7,159 bases of DNA, from NCBI GenBank assembly GCA_031381685.1, contig JANMYF010000098.1, positions 1-7,159 on the forward strand, read 5' to 3'. Each line of letters opens with the position of its first letter. Positions within the stretch are counted from its first letter, which is position 1. This document shows positions 1 to 6,039 of this stretch, piece after piece. A program made the translations under genes and the position numbers. This DNA is from JANLQX01 sp031381685 (lineage in GTDB: Bacteria; Actinomycetota; Acidimicrobiia; Acidimicrobiales; JANYDT01). The notes beneath the pieces were generated by a model. That model was not told the DNA's origin and did no database searches. It worked only from the letters and a program-made list of their open reading frames with translations.

Positions 1-559
1 CGGCGAGGTCGGGGTCCGACCCGATCGCGTCGAGAGACGAGAAAGCCATAGTTCTCAGCAGGCGCACCATCTCGGTCGGCGGCGTCAGCGGGCTGAACGG
101 GGTCGAGTTCATGAGTCCGAGCACCGCATGCGCAGCCGTACGTCCGACTAGTCGGGTGATGCTTGGGTTCTGGGCGACGATCGCAGTGACCCAGATGTCC
201 ACGTACTGGCTCTGGAGCGCTCGGACGCGGTCCTGGTCCTCCGCGCGCGCGCTGTTGAGGTCTCGGGACCCGACCGAGACGAGGGCTCGGTGATCGACGG
301 CAAAGTCGACGTGTGTTGCAATCAGCTCGCTGAGCAACTCATCTGGCGGTACCGCTTCCTGCAGCGCCAGGGCGCAAGCGAACTGGTGGTGGCTCGTACC
401 GATGAGCATCTCACCGAGCATCGCCTCCTTGCTGTCGAAGTGGTGGTAGAGCGCGGGCCCCGACACGCCAGCCGCAGCCCCAAGGTTGTCGACAGTGACC
501 GCAGCGAATCCCTGTTGCGCGAACAATTCGGCCGCGATCTCGAGCAGTTCTTCACGCCG
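1..559 (-). other. TetR/AcrR DNA-binding and ligand domain, C-terminal part of the synthetase fusion
   Basis: These are residues 644-829 of the fusion protein. The region begins RREELLEIAAELFAQQGF, continues through TVDNLGAAAGVSGPALYHHF (the two helices of the helix-turn-helix) and DSKEAMLGEML, which is the standard TetR N-terminal pattern. About 140 further residues of helical, alanine- and leucine-rich sequence follow, the usual place for the ligand-binding and dimer domain. Some 186 residues are visible. TetR proteins are usually 190-220 residues, so the stop should lie just past the window edge. Between the synthetase lysine motif and the helix-turn-helix there is no stop and no ATG. The only obvious in-frame alternative start is the GTG pair at 703-698 (V596-V597), so a separately translated regulator is possible but not favoured. 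Many TetR regulators of lipid and acid metabolism respond to acyl-CoA, which makes product sensing an attractive inference. Confidence 0.93.
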
Positions 560-2488
560 GGGCGAGACCCGCCGCGGCGCTTCGCCCTGCCCGGCGAACG
601 CACGGGACGCGTTGTCCCAACGCAGCCGACGATTGCGAAACGCTGCAACTTCGATGATCTCGTCGAGCGCGGTGGGGTCGCGTAGCTCATCGCGGTTCAC
701 CACCTCGTCAGGGTTGGCCCCAGCGAGGATCTTTTTTACGGGTACTTCGAGCTTCTTGCCCGACAACGTCGTCGGGATGGTTGGCACCACGTAGACCTCG
801 TTGGGCACGTGACGCGGCGAAAGCTGCAGTTTGAGTGCTTCTTTTGCGGCGGCTGCGAGGCCGCGGTCGGAACCCTTCCCCTCGACGCTGACGAAGAGGA
901 TCAGCCGGTCCCCGTCCTCGTGGTGGATGGCCAACGAATTGGTGACGTCAGGCAGGCTCTCAACGACTCGGTAGATCTCAGACGTTCCGATTCGCACGCC
1001 GCCGCGATTCAGCGTGGCATCGGAGCGACCGCTGATGACTATCCCGCCGGACTTCGTGAACTCGATGAGGTCGCCGTGTGACCAGGCGCCGGGACGCTCG
1101 CTGAAATACGCGTCGCGGTAGCGCGAACCGTCGGTGTCGCCCCAGAACCCGACTGGCATCGACGGCATCGGCTTGGTCACGACCAACTCGCCGTCGATCG
1201 ACTCCACCGCCGCCCCGAGGTAGCGAACACTGATCTCTCCAGAGCGAACCGGCGAGGTGGGGTTGCCACCGACAAACGCCGAGCAGATGTCGGTGCCGCC
1301 ACTTGTGGAGGACAGCAGAACCCCCCGTTTGACGTGCTCGTAGACCCAACGAAACCCGTCGACCGGAAGGGGCGCGCCCGTCGAGCCGATGCCGCGAAGC
1401 GCGGAGAGGTCGAACGCGGCGCCGGGCGCGATACCGCTGCGACGGCACTGCATGATGAACGGGGCCGAGGTGCCGAACCACGAGACCGCTTCTTCGGCGA
1501 CGACTCGCCAAACCGCGCGCATCTCATCGGCGCCGGGGTCGCCGTCGAACGTGACGATCGTGGCCCCGGTAAGGAGGCCTGATACGAGAACGTTCCACAT
1601 CATCCAGCCCGTCGTGGTGAACCACAGGAGCCGGTCAACGGGAGTGAGGTCCACGTGGAACGTCAGCATCTTCAGATGCTCGAGGAGGATCCCGCTGTGG
1701 CTGTGCACGATCGCCTTGGGTAGGCCGGTCGTGCCCGAGCTGTACAGAACGTGCAGCGGGTGATCGGCGGCGACGCGGGCGAAGTCGAGCGGACCAGGCT
1801 CTGCGAGGAGCTCGGCCCAGTTGCCCCCGGGCCTCAGGTACGGCACCGTGACGACGAGTTCGAGAGTCGGCAGCGCGTTGGCGATTGCGGCTGCCTCCGT
1901 CGACCGGTCGATCGTTTCGTCGTTGTAAACGTAACCGTCCACCGCAAAGAGCACCTTCGGGTCGATCTGGCCGAACCGGTCGATCACGGCCTGTGGCCCG
2001 AACTCCGGGGCGGCCGACGACCACACTGCGCCCAAGCTGGCCGTCGCGAGGAACGCGACGATGGTCTCCGGTATGTTCGGGAGGTAGGCGACGACTCGGT
2101 CGCCGACGCCAACGCCGTGTCGTTGCAGTCCCGCTCGGCACGCACCGACCTGGCGGCGTAGTTCGTCGGCGGTGAGCTCGATCCTGTCGCGAGTCTGCGA
2201 TCGTCCGATGATCCCGCCTGTGCCACGCAGAACGTGCTCGGCGTAGTTCAGCGTCGCGCCTTCGAACCACTTGGCACCCGGCATGTCGTGCGACGACAGG
2301 ACGCGCTCATAGCTTCCGAGCACACCGAACCAGTCCCAGACGGCGGCCCAGAACCCTTCAAGGTCGGTGACCGACCATTTCCACAGTGCGTCGTAGTCTG
2401 CGTGCCCTTGAGCCGCCCCGAAGCGCTCGATTGCTGTCGTGCCGTCGAGGGGAGGGTCCCACAACACCTCGCCCGCCGGAACGCTCAC
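1..2488 (-). CDS. Acetoacetyl-CoA synthetase-type ligase fused to a C-terminal TetR-family regulator (3' end outside window)
   Basis: The frame stays open for 829 codons to the left edge. The first ~620 residues match acetoacetyl-CoA synthetase, which activates acetoacetate (or a similar 3-oxo acid) with ATP and CoA through an acyl-AMP. Visible motifs are an N-terminal cap (DYDALWKWSVTDLEGFW), P-loop YSSGTTGLPKA (249-259, K258), TTTGWMMWN, GSTGAPLP, SSTSGGTDICSAF, WSHGDLIEF, GRSDATLNRGGVRIG and the C-terminal lysine motif LSGKKLEVPVKK (catalytic lysine probably K578). After a ~25-residue Arg-rich linker the same frame enters a TetR helix-turn-helix (about 644-690). The GTG start at 2488 puts LW.P near residue 9, as in the family, but its ribosome site is weak (GGGG). 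GTG overlaps the TGA of a short upstream frame. A normal synthetase is about 650 residues, so the TetR part is extra. The enzyme family is clear; the exact acid is not shown. Confidence 0.92.
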   Translation of the reverse strand, partial: MSVPAGEVLWDPPLDGTTAIERFGAAQGHADYDALWKWSVTDLEGFWAAVWDWFGVLGSYERVLSSHDMPGAKWFEGATLNYAEHVLRGTGGIIGRSQTRDRIELTADELRRQVGACRAGLQRHGVGVGDRVVAYLPNIPETIVAFLATASLGAVWSSAAPEFGPQAVIDRFGQIDPKVLFAVDGYVYNDETIDRSTEAAAIANALPTLELVVTVPYLRPGGNWAELLAEPGPLDFARVAADHPLHVLYSSGTTGLPKAIVHSHSGILLEHLKMLTFHVDLTPVDRLLWFTTTGWMMWNVLVSGLLTGATIVTFDGDPGADEMRAVWRVVAEEAVSWFGTSAPFIMQCRRSGIAPGAAFDLSALRGIGSTGAPLPVDGFRWVYEHVKRGVLLSSTSGGTDICSAFVGGNPTSPVRSGEISVRYLGAAVESIDGELVVTKPMPSMPVGFWGDTDGSRYRDAYFSERPGAWSHGDLIEFTKSGGIVISGRSDATLNRGGVRIGTSEIYRVVESLPDVTNSLAIHHEDGDRLILFVSVEGKGSDRGLAAAAKEALKLQLSPRHVPNEVYVVPTIPTTLSGKKLEVPVKKILAGANPDEVVNRDELRDPTALDEIIEVAAFRNRRLRWDNASRAFAGQGEAPRRVSPRREELLEIAAELFAQQGFAAVTVDNLGAAAGVSGPALYHHFDSKEAMLGEMLIGTSHHQFACALALQEAVPPDELLSELIATHVDFAVDHRALVSVGSRDLNSARAEDQDRVRALQSQYVDIWVTAIVAQNPSITRLVGRTAAHAVLGLMNSTPFSPLTPPTEMVRLLRTMAFSSLDAIGSDPDLA

Positions 2489-2547
2489 CCGTTTGCCCCG
2501 TGATCCGTCGCGTGCTCTCGAAGCTCGGTCGCAGCCTCGGTGTTCAT
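2485..2547 (-). CDS. Possible 20-residue leader peptide overlapping the synthetase start
   Basis: An ATG at 2547 opens a 20-codon frame (MNTEAATELREHATDHGANG) whose TGA at 2487-2485 overlaps the GTG start of the synthetase fusion in a GTGA arrangement. This overlap is a common signature of translational coupling, and it could compensate for the weak ribosome site in front of the GTG. The same frame is open back to a GTG at 2697, which would give 70 residues, but the extra part (poly-Arg, Trp and Pro rich) does not look like a protein. No recognisable family. There is no strong ribosome site before the ATG either, so this may be chance. Confidence 0.2.
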   Translation of the reverse strand: MNTEAATELREHATDHGANG

Positions 2548-2744
2548 CGCATCCACTAATACCGCCTCGTGGGCCCGAAAAAACCGCCGGCGACGACCTT
2601 GAAGGGAGCTGGGGGCCGGCCACGCCCACTCTGTCGCACCCGCAAACGGTGTCGCTCGCGCAGCCTGTTCGTAGGACCGGTTTCCTTCTTTCACCACCTT
2701 AACGTACGCTAAGTCTCAGGATCAATGGACCGGAGGTTCCGAAA
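2489..2744. promoter_or_regulatory. Divergent intergenic region between synthetase-TetR and the small membrane protein/ligase operon
   Basis: These 256 bases separate two divergently transcribed units and must hold both promoters. The right-hand end carries the palindrome at 2698-2713. TANNNT boxes occur on both strands inside it: TACGCT at 2705-2710 for the plus strand, which would give a leader of roughly 28 bases before the small gene, and TACGTT (complement of 2701-2706) for the minus strand. No convincing -35 box was found on either strand, so promoter placement is tentative. The stretch 2548-2690 holds no recognisable gene, only a weak open frame on the minus strand. Confidence 0.55.
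2698..2713. promoter_or_regulatory. Candidate TetR operator, copy 1
   Basis: CTTAACGTACGCTAAG is a 16-base palindrome with a single mismatched base pair (14 of 16 positions agree with the reverse complement). Half-sites are CTTAAC and CTTAGC around a GTAC centre. It overlaps possible -10 boxes for both divergent units and lies 31 bases before the ATG at 2745, a typical place for a repressor site. A related palindrome is present at 5968-5983. Binding by the fused TetR domain is inferred from position and symmetry only. Confidence 0.6.
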
Positions 2745-2897
2745 ATGACGTATCAGATCAAGGACCAGGACGTCACCCCACCCAAGCCGGATTCGGTCGA
2801 ACAGCGATCGGTCGCCGCCGACGGTTTGGCCGCGATCGTGATGGCGTTGGCCGCCCTTGGTCTGATCGTCCTCGTTTTCAGTCAAGTCATCAACTGA
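2745..2897 (+). CDS. Small single-span membrane protein, 50 residues, unknown function
   Basis: I do not recognise a family. The frame has a strong ribosome site, GGAGG at 2732-2736, eight bases before the ATG, which argues that it is a real gene despite its length. The protein has a charged, proline-containing N-terminal half (MTYQIKDQDVTPPKPDSVEQ) and then one hydrophobic segment of about 20 residues (roughly 27-48, GLAAIVMALAALGLIVLVF), ending shortly after at SQVIN. This predicts a tail-anchored or single-span protein with a short exposed C-terminus. It is the first gene of the unit, with the acyl-CoA synthetase ATG 13 bases after its stop, so the two are probably co-transcribed. A role as a membrane anchor or partner for the ligase or for the nearby transporter is a guess from context. 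Confidence 0.75.
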   Translation: MTYQIKDQDVTPPKPDSVEQRSVAADGLAAIVMALAALGLIVLVFSQVIN

Positions 2898-2910
2898 GCG
2901 CCCCACGGGC

Positions 2911-4479
2911 ATGACGTCAACTCTCCACGAGCAGCCGTTGCTGCCCGACATAGTTATCCGCGCGCTTACGAGCCGCGACGATCACCCGTGCATCTTCACC
3001 GGCGACAGCGTGCTCAGCTACGCGGATGCGCGCCAACGCACCAGCCAGATGGTGCATGCCATGCAGTCGGTCGGCGTGCGCAAGGGCAGTCGCGTGGCGA
3101 TCCTGTCGAAGAACCGGCCCGAGGTGCTCCTCAACGCGTTCGCCTCGCTGGTGAACGGGTGCATCCTCACCCCGCTCCACCCAATGGCGTCCCTCGGCGA
3201 CCACTCCTACGCCGTGAACGACGCCGAGATCGACTGCCTGGTGTTCGACACCGTCCACTTCACCGAACGTGCCCGCGAACTCGGCGAAGAGTTTCCGAAA
3301 CTGGTGCTGCTCGGTTTCGGGCCGAATGACGCCGGGCTCGATTTCCTTGGCCTCGCGAACTCCTTCGCGCCGGCCCCTCTGGTCCGGCCCGACGTGCACC
3401 TCGACGACCTGTGCACCGTCGTGTACACGGGCGGAACGACCGGTCGCCCCAAGGGTGTGCTCATGAGCCACCGCGTCTGGCAGTCCATGACATGGATCCA
3501 GATGTCGGAGTGGGAGTTTCCCAAAGATATCCGGGTGGCGCTGCCCACGCCGCTCTCGCACGCCGCTCTTTCCGTGGTGGCGCCTGTGCTCCTGTCAGGC
3601 GGCGCGTTCTATGTCATGGAGTCGTTCAGCCCCGACGCGTTCTTCGACCTTGTCGAGCAGCACCGCATCACGTGCTGCATGCTCGTGCCGGTGATGCTCT
3701 ACGCCATGCAGGGTCACCCCAGATACCGCTCGGCCGACATGTCGTCGATGGAGACGATCTTCTACGGCGCGTCGCCGATGAGCCCGGCCAAGCTTGCGGA
3801 CGCAATCGAACACTGGGGGCCGATCTTCTTCCAGTTCTTCGGTCAGACCGAGGCCCCGATGGTGATCACCCACCTCAAGAAGGCTGAGCATGACCTGTCC
3901 GTACCCGAGCGCCTCGCATCGTGCGGGAAGCCCGTGCCATGGATGCACGTGGCGCTTCTCGACGACGACAACAGGCCAGTCGGACCGTGCGAGTCGGGCG
4001 AGATCTGTGTGCGTGGCCCGCTGGTGATGGACGGCTACAAGGGCTTGGCCGACGAGACCGCGGAGGCCCTGTCGAGCGGCTGGCTGCATACCGGCGACGT
4101 CGGGCGATTCGACGATGAGGGGTTCCTCTATATCGTCGACCGAACCAAGGACATGGTGATCACCGGCGGATTCAACGTGTTTCCCCGCGAGGTGGAGGAT
4201 GTCATCAGCCAGCACCCTGCGGTCAACACGGTGATGGTGATTGGCGTGCCGGACCCCAAGTGGGGCGAGGCGGTGAAAGCCGTCGTCGTGCTCCAGCAAG
4301 GTCACGCGCCGTCGGAGGCACTGACGCAGGAACTGCAGAATCTGGTCAAGCAGGCCAAGGGCTCGCAGCAGTCACCGAAGTCGATCGACTACGTCGAATC
4401 GCTCCCTCTGACCCCGGTCGGCAAGCTCGACAAGAAGGCCATGAGGGCTCGCTACTGGGATGCCGGCGACGCTCTGTGA
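2911..4479 (+). CDS. Acyl-CoA synthetase (AMP-forming, FadD-like), 522 residues
   Basis: This is a cytosolic adenylate-forming enzyme that couples a carboxylic acid to CoA using ATP. All core motifs are in order: phosphate loop VYTGGTTGRPKG (171-182), FGQTEAP (310-316, adenine and Mg contact), WLHTGDVG (391-398, ribose-binding Asp396), DRTKDMVITGGFNVFPREVE (410-429, hinge and A8 loop) and PVGKLDKKAMR (502-512) with the C-terminal catalytic lysine at K505. The length is normal for class I acyl-CoA synthetases and nothing essential is missing. The substrate cannot be read from the sequence; medium- or long-chain fatty acids, sterol side chains or aromatic acids are all possible. The ATG at 2911 has only a poor ribosome site, but it follows the small membrane protein gene by 13 bases, suggesting coupled translation. 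It is a paralogue in mechanism, not a close relative, of the divergent acetoacetyl-CoA synthetase. Confidence 0.95.
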   Translation: MTSTLHEQPLLPDIVIRALTSRDDHPCIFTGDSVLSYADARQRTSQMVHAMQSVGVRKGSRVAILSKNRPEVLLNAFASLVNGCILTPLHPMASLGDHSYAVNDAEIDCLVFDTVHFTERARELGEEFPKLVLLGFGPNDAGLDFLGLANSFAPAPLVRPDVHLDDLCTVVYTGGTTGRPKGVLMSHRVWQSMTWIQMSEWEFPKDIRVALPTPLSHAALSVVAPVLLSGGAFYVMESFSPDAFFDLVEQHRITCCMLVPVMLYAMQGHPRYRSADMSSMETIFYGASPMSPAKLADAIEHWGPIFFQFFGQTEAPMVITHLKKAEHDLSVPERLASCGKPVPWMHVALLDDDNRPVGPCESGEICVRGPLVMDGYKGLADETAEALSSGWLHTGDVGRFDDEGFLYIVDRTKDMVITGGFNVFPREVEDVISQHPAVNTVMVIGVPDPKWGEAVKAVVVLQQGHAPSEALTQELQNLVKQAKGSQQSPKSIDYVESLPLTPVGKLDKKAMRARYWDAGDAL

Positions 4480-4491
4480 GCTGAAACACGT

Positions 4492-4537
4492 ATGAGCCCG
4501 AAGCCGCCGACTTGTCGGTCGACGGCACCGGGCTCAT
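4492..4537. terminator. Bidirectional hairpin terminator between convergent genes
   Basis: A two-tier inverted repeat fills the 69-base gap between two convergent stops. The outer arms ATGAGCCCG (4492-4500) and CGGGCTCAT (4529-4537) pair perfectly over nine bases. After a symmetric AA/AC bulge, the inner arms GCCGCCGAC (4503-4511) and GTCGACGGC (4518-4526) pair with one mismatch around the loop TTGTCG. There is no long T run on either side (only GTTT), as often seen in high-GC actinobacteria. It would serve both the ligase and the binding-protein gene. Confidence 0.85.
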
Positions 4538-4548
4538 GTCGTTTCGGA

Positions 4549-5877
4549 TCAGCCTTGCTTCACGCCAAGGGCGAGATCGCTCACGTCGACGAACTCGTTG
4601 CTGTCAGCCACGACCTTGCCGTTTTCCAGCTTGCTGTACACGACGCTGCGGTTGAACAGACGCTTGTAGCCGGGAAGCCCGTCGGTCCATTCCTTCGTGA
4701 AGTCGATCACCGGAACCATGCCACCAAGATCGAGCGCACTGGTCTTGCTGGCCGCCTCGTAGAACGACTTCGCCGTGACGTCACCGCTGATCTTCGAAGC
4801 GATCTGGGCAAATCCTGCGTACGCGGCCCACGTACCCATACCACCAAGGCTGTTGAAGTCGTTGGCCACCTGGTCAACCTTGGCCGCGTCGAGCGCAGCG
4901 CGGTAGCTGTCCCACGGAGTGGTCGAGATGTCGGGGAACATCCCGCCGATGATGTTGCCGTTGGTGACCTTCTCGGCACCCTTCGCCGAGATCGCGTTCA
5001 GGTTGCCCTGGTTGCCGTACTGCTTGACTGTCGTGTCCGCCTGCTGGAGCGCCGTGTTCCAGGTGAGGAACGGTGTCTCGGACATGACGACCACGATGCA
5101 GTCGGCCTTGCTCGTGGCCCGGGCGACCTCGGCTGAGTAGTCCTGCGAGATGGTCGGGGTGATGATCACGTCTCCGAATTTTCGGCCGTACGCCTTCATG
5201 GCGTTCTCCATGGGCAGCCGGAAGATCGCGTCGGCTCCCTCGGCGATGACGGCGTTGATGTCTTTGCATCCGTCCGAGACTGCTCGCGTGACTTCGCCAA
5301 CCCCGTACATCGGCTGGTTGCCGAGATTGAACGAGTGCGGGTCGCTGAGCTCCGACGGCGAGATCGCACAGCACGCGCCGAACCAGGTGATGTCCGATGC
5401 GGCGATGACCGGCACGATCGCCTCAGCGAAGTACGTGAACGATCCGACGACGGCAACCACATCGTTGTCGACGGCCTGGCGGGCACACGTGGCGGCGACT
5501 GCGGGGTCGAACTTCTCGTCGCAGACCTCGACCTCGAGCGGACGCCCGTTGATGCCGCCGTTGGCATTGATGTAGTCGGCGGCAAGTTTGGCCGTGATTG
5601 CGATGTTCTCGTACGTCGGGCCGTTGGCGTTGAGCGTGGTGACGGTCATGAGCTTGATCGGCGCGCCACTCGGCGCGGCGGCAGCAGTGCTGTCCGACGA
5701 GCTGGCCGGTGCCGTCTCGGTCGCCGCGGCGGCAGCAGTGCTGTCCGACGAGTTGGCGGGCGCCGCCTCGGTCGCTGCGTCGGTCGACGCAGTCGTGTCT
5801 TTACTGCTGCTGCTGCACCCTGCGGCGGCGAGGCTGAGCACCGCCACGAGTGCAATGGACTTGGTGAAGCGACTCAT
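4549..5877 (-). CDS. ABC transporter substrate-binding lipoprotein, branched-chain amino acid (LivK) type
   Basis: A 442-residue extracytoplasmic solute receptor of the periplasmic-binding fold type I family. The N-terminus is a lipoprotein signal peptide (MSRFTKSIALVAVLSLAAAGC) with probable lipidated Cys21. A low-complexity Ser/Thr/Ala/Asp linker follows to about residue 70 and contains a 17-residue tandem duplication. The binding domain starts at IKLMTVTTLN and shows family features such as AADYINANGGINGRPLEVEVCDEKFDP and the segment DVVAVVGSFTYFAEAIVPVI. Adjacent cysteines in WFGACCAISP and the Cys pair around EKFDPAVAATC may form disulfides outside the cell. The ATG at 5877 is preferred over one 19 codons upstream because it directly starts the signal peptide and has AAGGGGAA at 5881-5888. 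The ligand is unknown; the family takes amino acids, amides, urea and aromatic acids. It is divergent from the permease gene, with which it probably functions. Confidence 0.93.
   Translation of the reverse strand: MSRFTKSIALVAVLSLAAAGCSSSSKDTTASTDAATEAAPANSSDSTAAAAATETAPASSSDSTAAAAPSGAPIKLMTVTTLNANGPTYENIAITAKLAADYINANGGINGRPLEVEVCDEKFDPAVAATCARQAVDNDVVAVVGSFTYFAEAIVPVIAASDITWFGACCAISPSELSDPHSFNLGNQPMYGVGEVTRAVSDGCKDINAVIAEGADAIFRLPMENAMKAYGRKFGDVIITPTISQDYSAEVARATSKADCIVVVMSETPFLTWNTALQQADTTVKQYGNQGNLNAISAKGAEKVTNGNIIGGMFPDISTTPWDSYRAALDAAKVDQVANDFNSLGGMGTWAAYAGFAQIASKISGDVTAKSFYEAASKTSALDLGGMVPVIDFTKEWTDGLPGYKRLFNRSVVYSKLENGKVVADSNEFVDVSDLALGVKQG
5671..5772 (-). repeat. Two tandem 51-base units encoding the lipoprotein linker
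   Basis: Two in-frame copies of a 17-residue unit lie side by side at residues 36-52 and 53-69 of the binding lipoprotein. They share the core SSDSTAAAA and the frame TE.AP. At the DNA level the copies are nearly identical over GCAGCAGTGCTGTCCGACGA (plus-strand reading), with a period of 51 bases. The unit lengthens the flexible tether between the lipidated cysteine and the folded receptor. Such repeats can change copy number by slippage. Confidence 0.85.
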
Positions 5878-6039
5878 GTATTCCCCTTTGCGAATTGCTA
5901 CGACAGCACCCCACGGTGCCCGTCGAGGGGTCACACTACAGAGTTCGGGGCGCGATTTCCTCTTTGCCTGAACGCCGGTTAAGGTCAGGCTCGTCGCCTT
6001 GGTGTAGGCGGTGATCGCAGTCTGATAGGGGAAGAAACG
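5878..6039. promoter_or_regulatory. Divergent promoter region between binding lipoprotein and permease
   Basis: These 162 bases hold the start signals for both transporter genes. Ribosome sites are clear on both sides: AAGGGGAA (complement of 5881-5888) for the lipoprotein and AGGGGAAG at 6027-6034 for the permease. The palindrome described separately sits near the middle, closer to the permease. I could not place -35 and -10 boxes with confidence. Confidence 0.6.
5968..5983. promoter_or_regulatory. Candidate TetR operator, copy 2
   Basis: CTGAACGCCGGTTAAG is an imperfect palindrome of the form CTKAAC-N4-GTTAAG with the same 16-base geometry as the site at 2698-2713. Read on the minus strand it gives ACCTTAACCGGCGTTCAG, and the other site reads ACCTTAACGTACGCTAAG on the plus strand, so the first eight bases are identical. 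A second, perfect inverted repeat GCCTGA-N13-TCAGGC (5966-5990) overlaps it with a slightly shifted centre. Its position between divergent starts suits a regulator. The bound protein is not shown by the sequence. Confidence 0.5.

Noticed and set aside
111..1081. Several open frames on the plus strand across the left third, including 290-685 and 809-1081
   Set aside because: They lie antisense to the synthetase-TetR frame, have no recognisable motifs, and are low-complexity Arg/Ser-rich or otherwise unlike proteins, as expected of shadows in high-GC DNA.
2485..2697. A 70-residue minus-strand frame starting at GTG 2697
   Set aside because: It starts next to the operator palindrome, has an odd Trp/Pro/poly-Arg composition and matches no family; only its last 20 codons are kept as a weak leader-peptide candidate.
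5878..5934. 19-codon N-terminal extension of the binding lipoprotein to an ATG at 5934
   Set aside because: It would place a non-hydrophobic extension in front of a complete signal peptide, and the downstream ATG at 5877 has its own good ribosome site.
5335..5982. Plus-strand frames of 215 and 127 residues opposite the lipoprotein N-terminus
   Set aside because: They mirror the repetitive Ser/Ala linker of the real gene, giving Arg/Gly- or Ala/Val-rich strings with no domain features.
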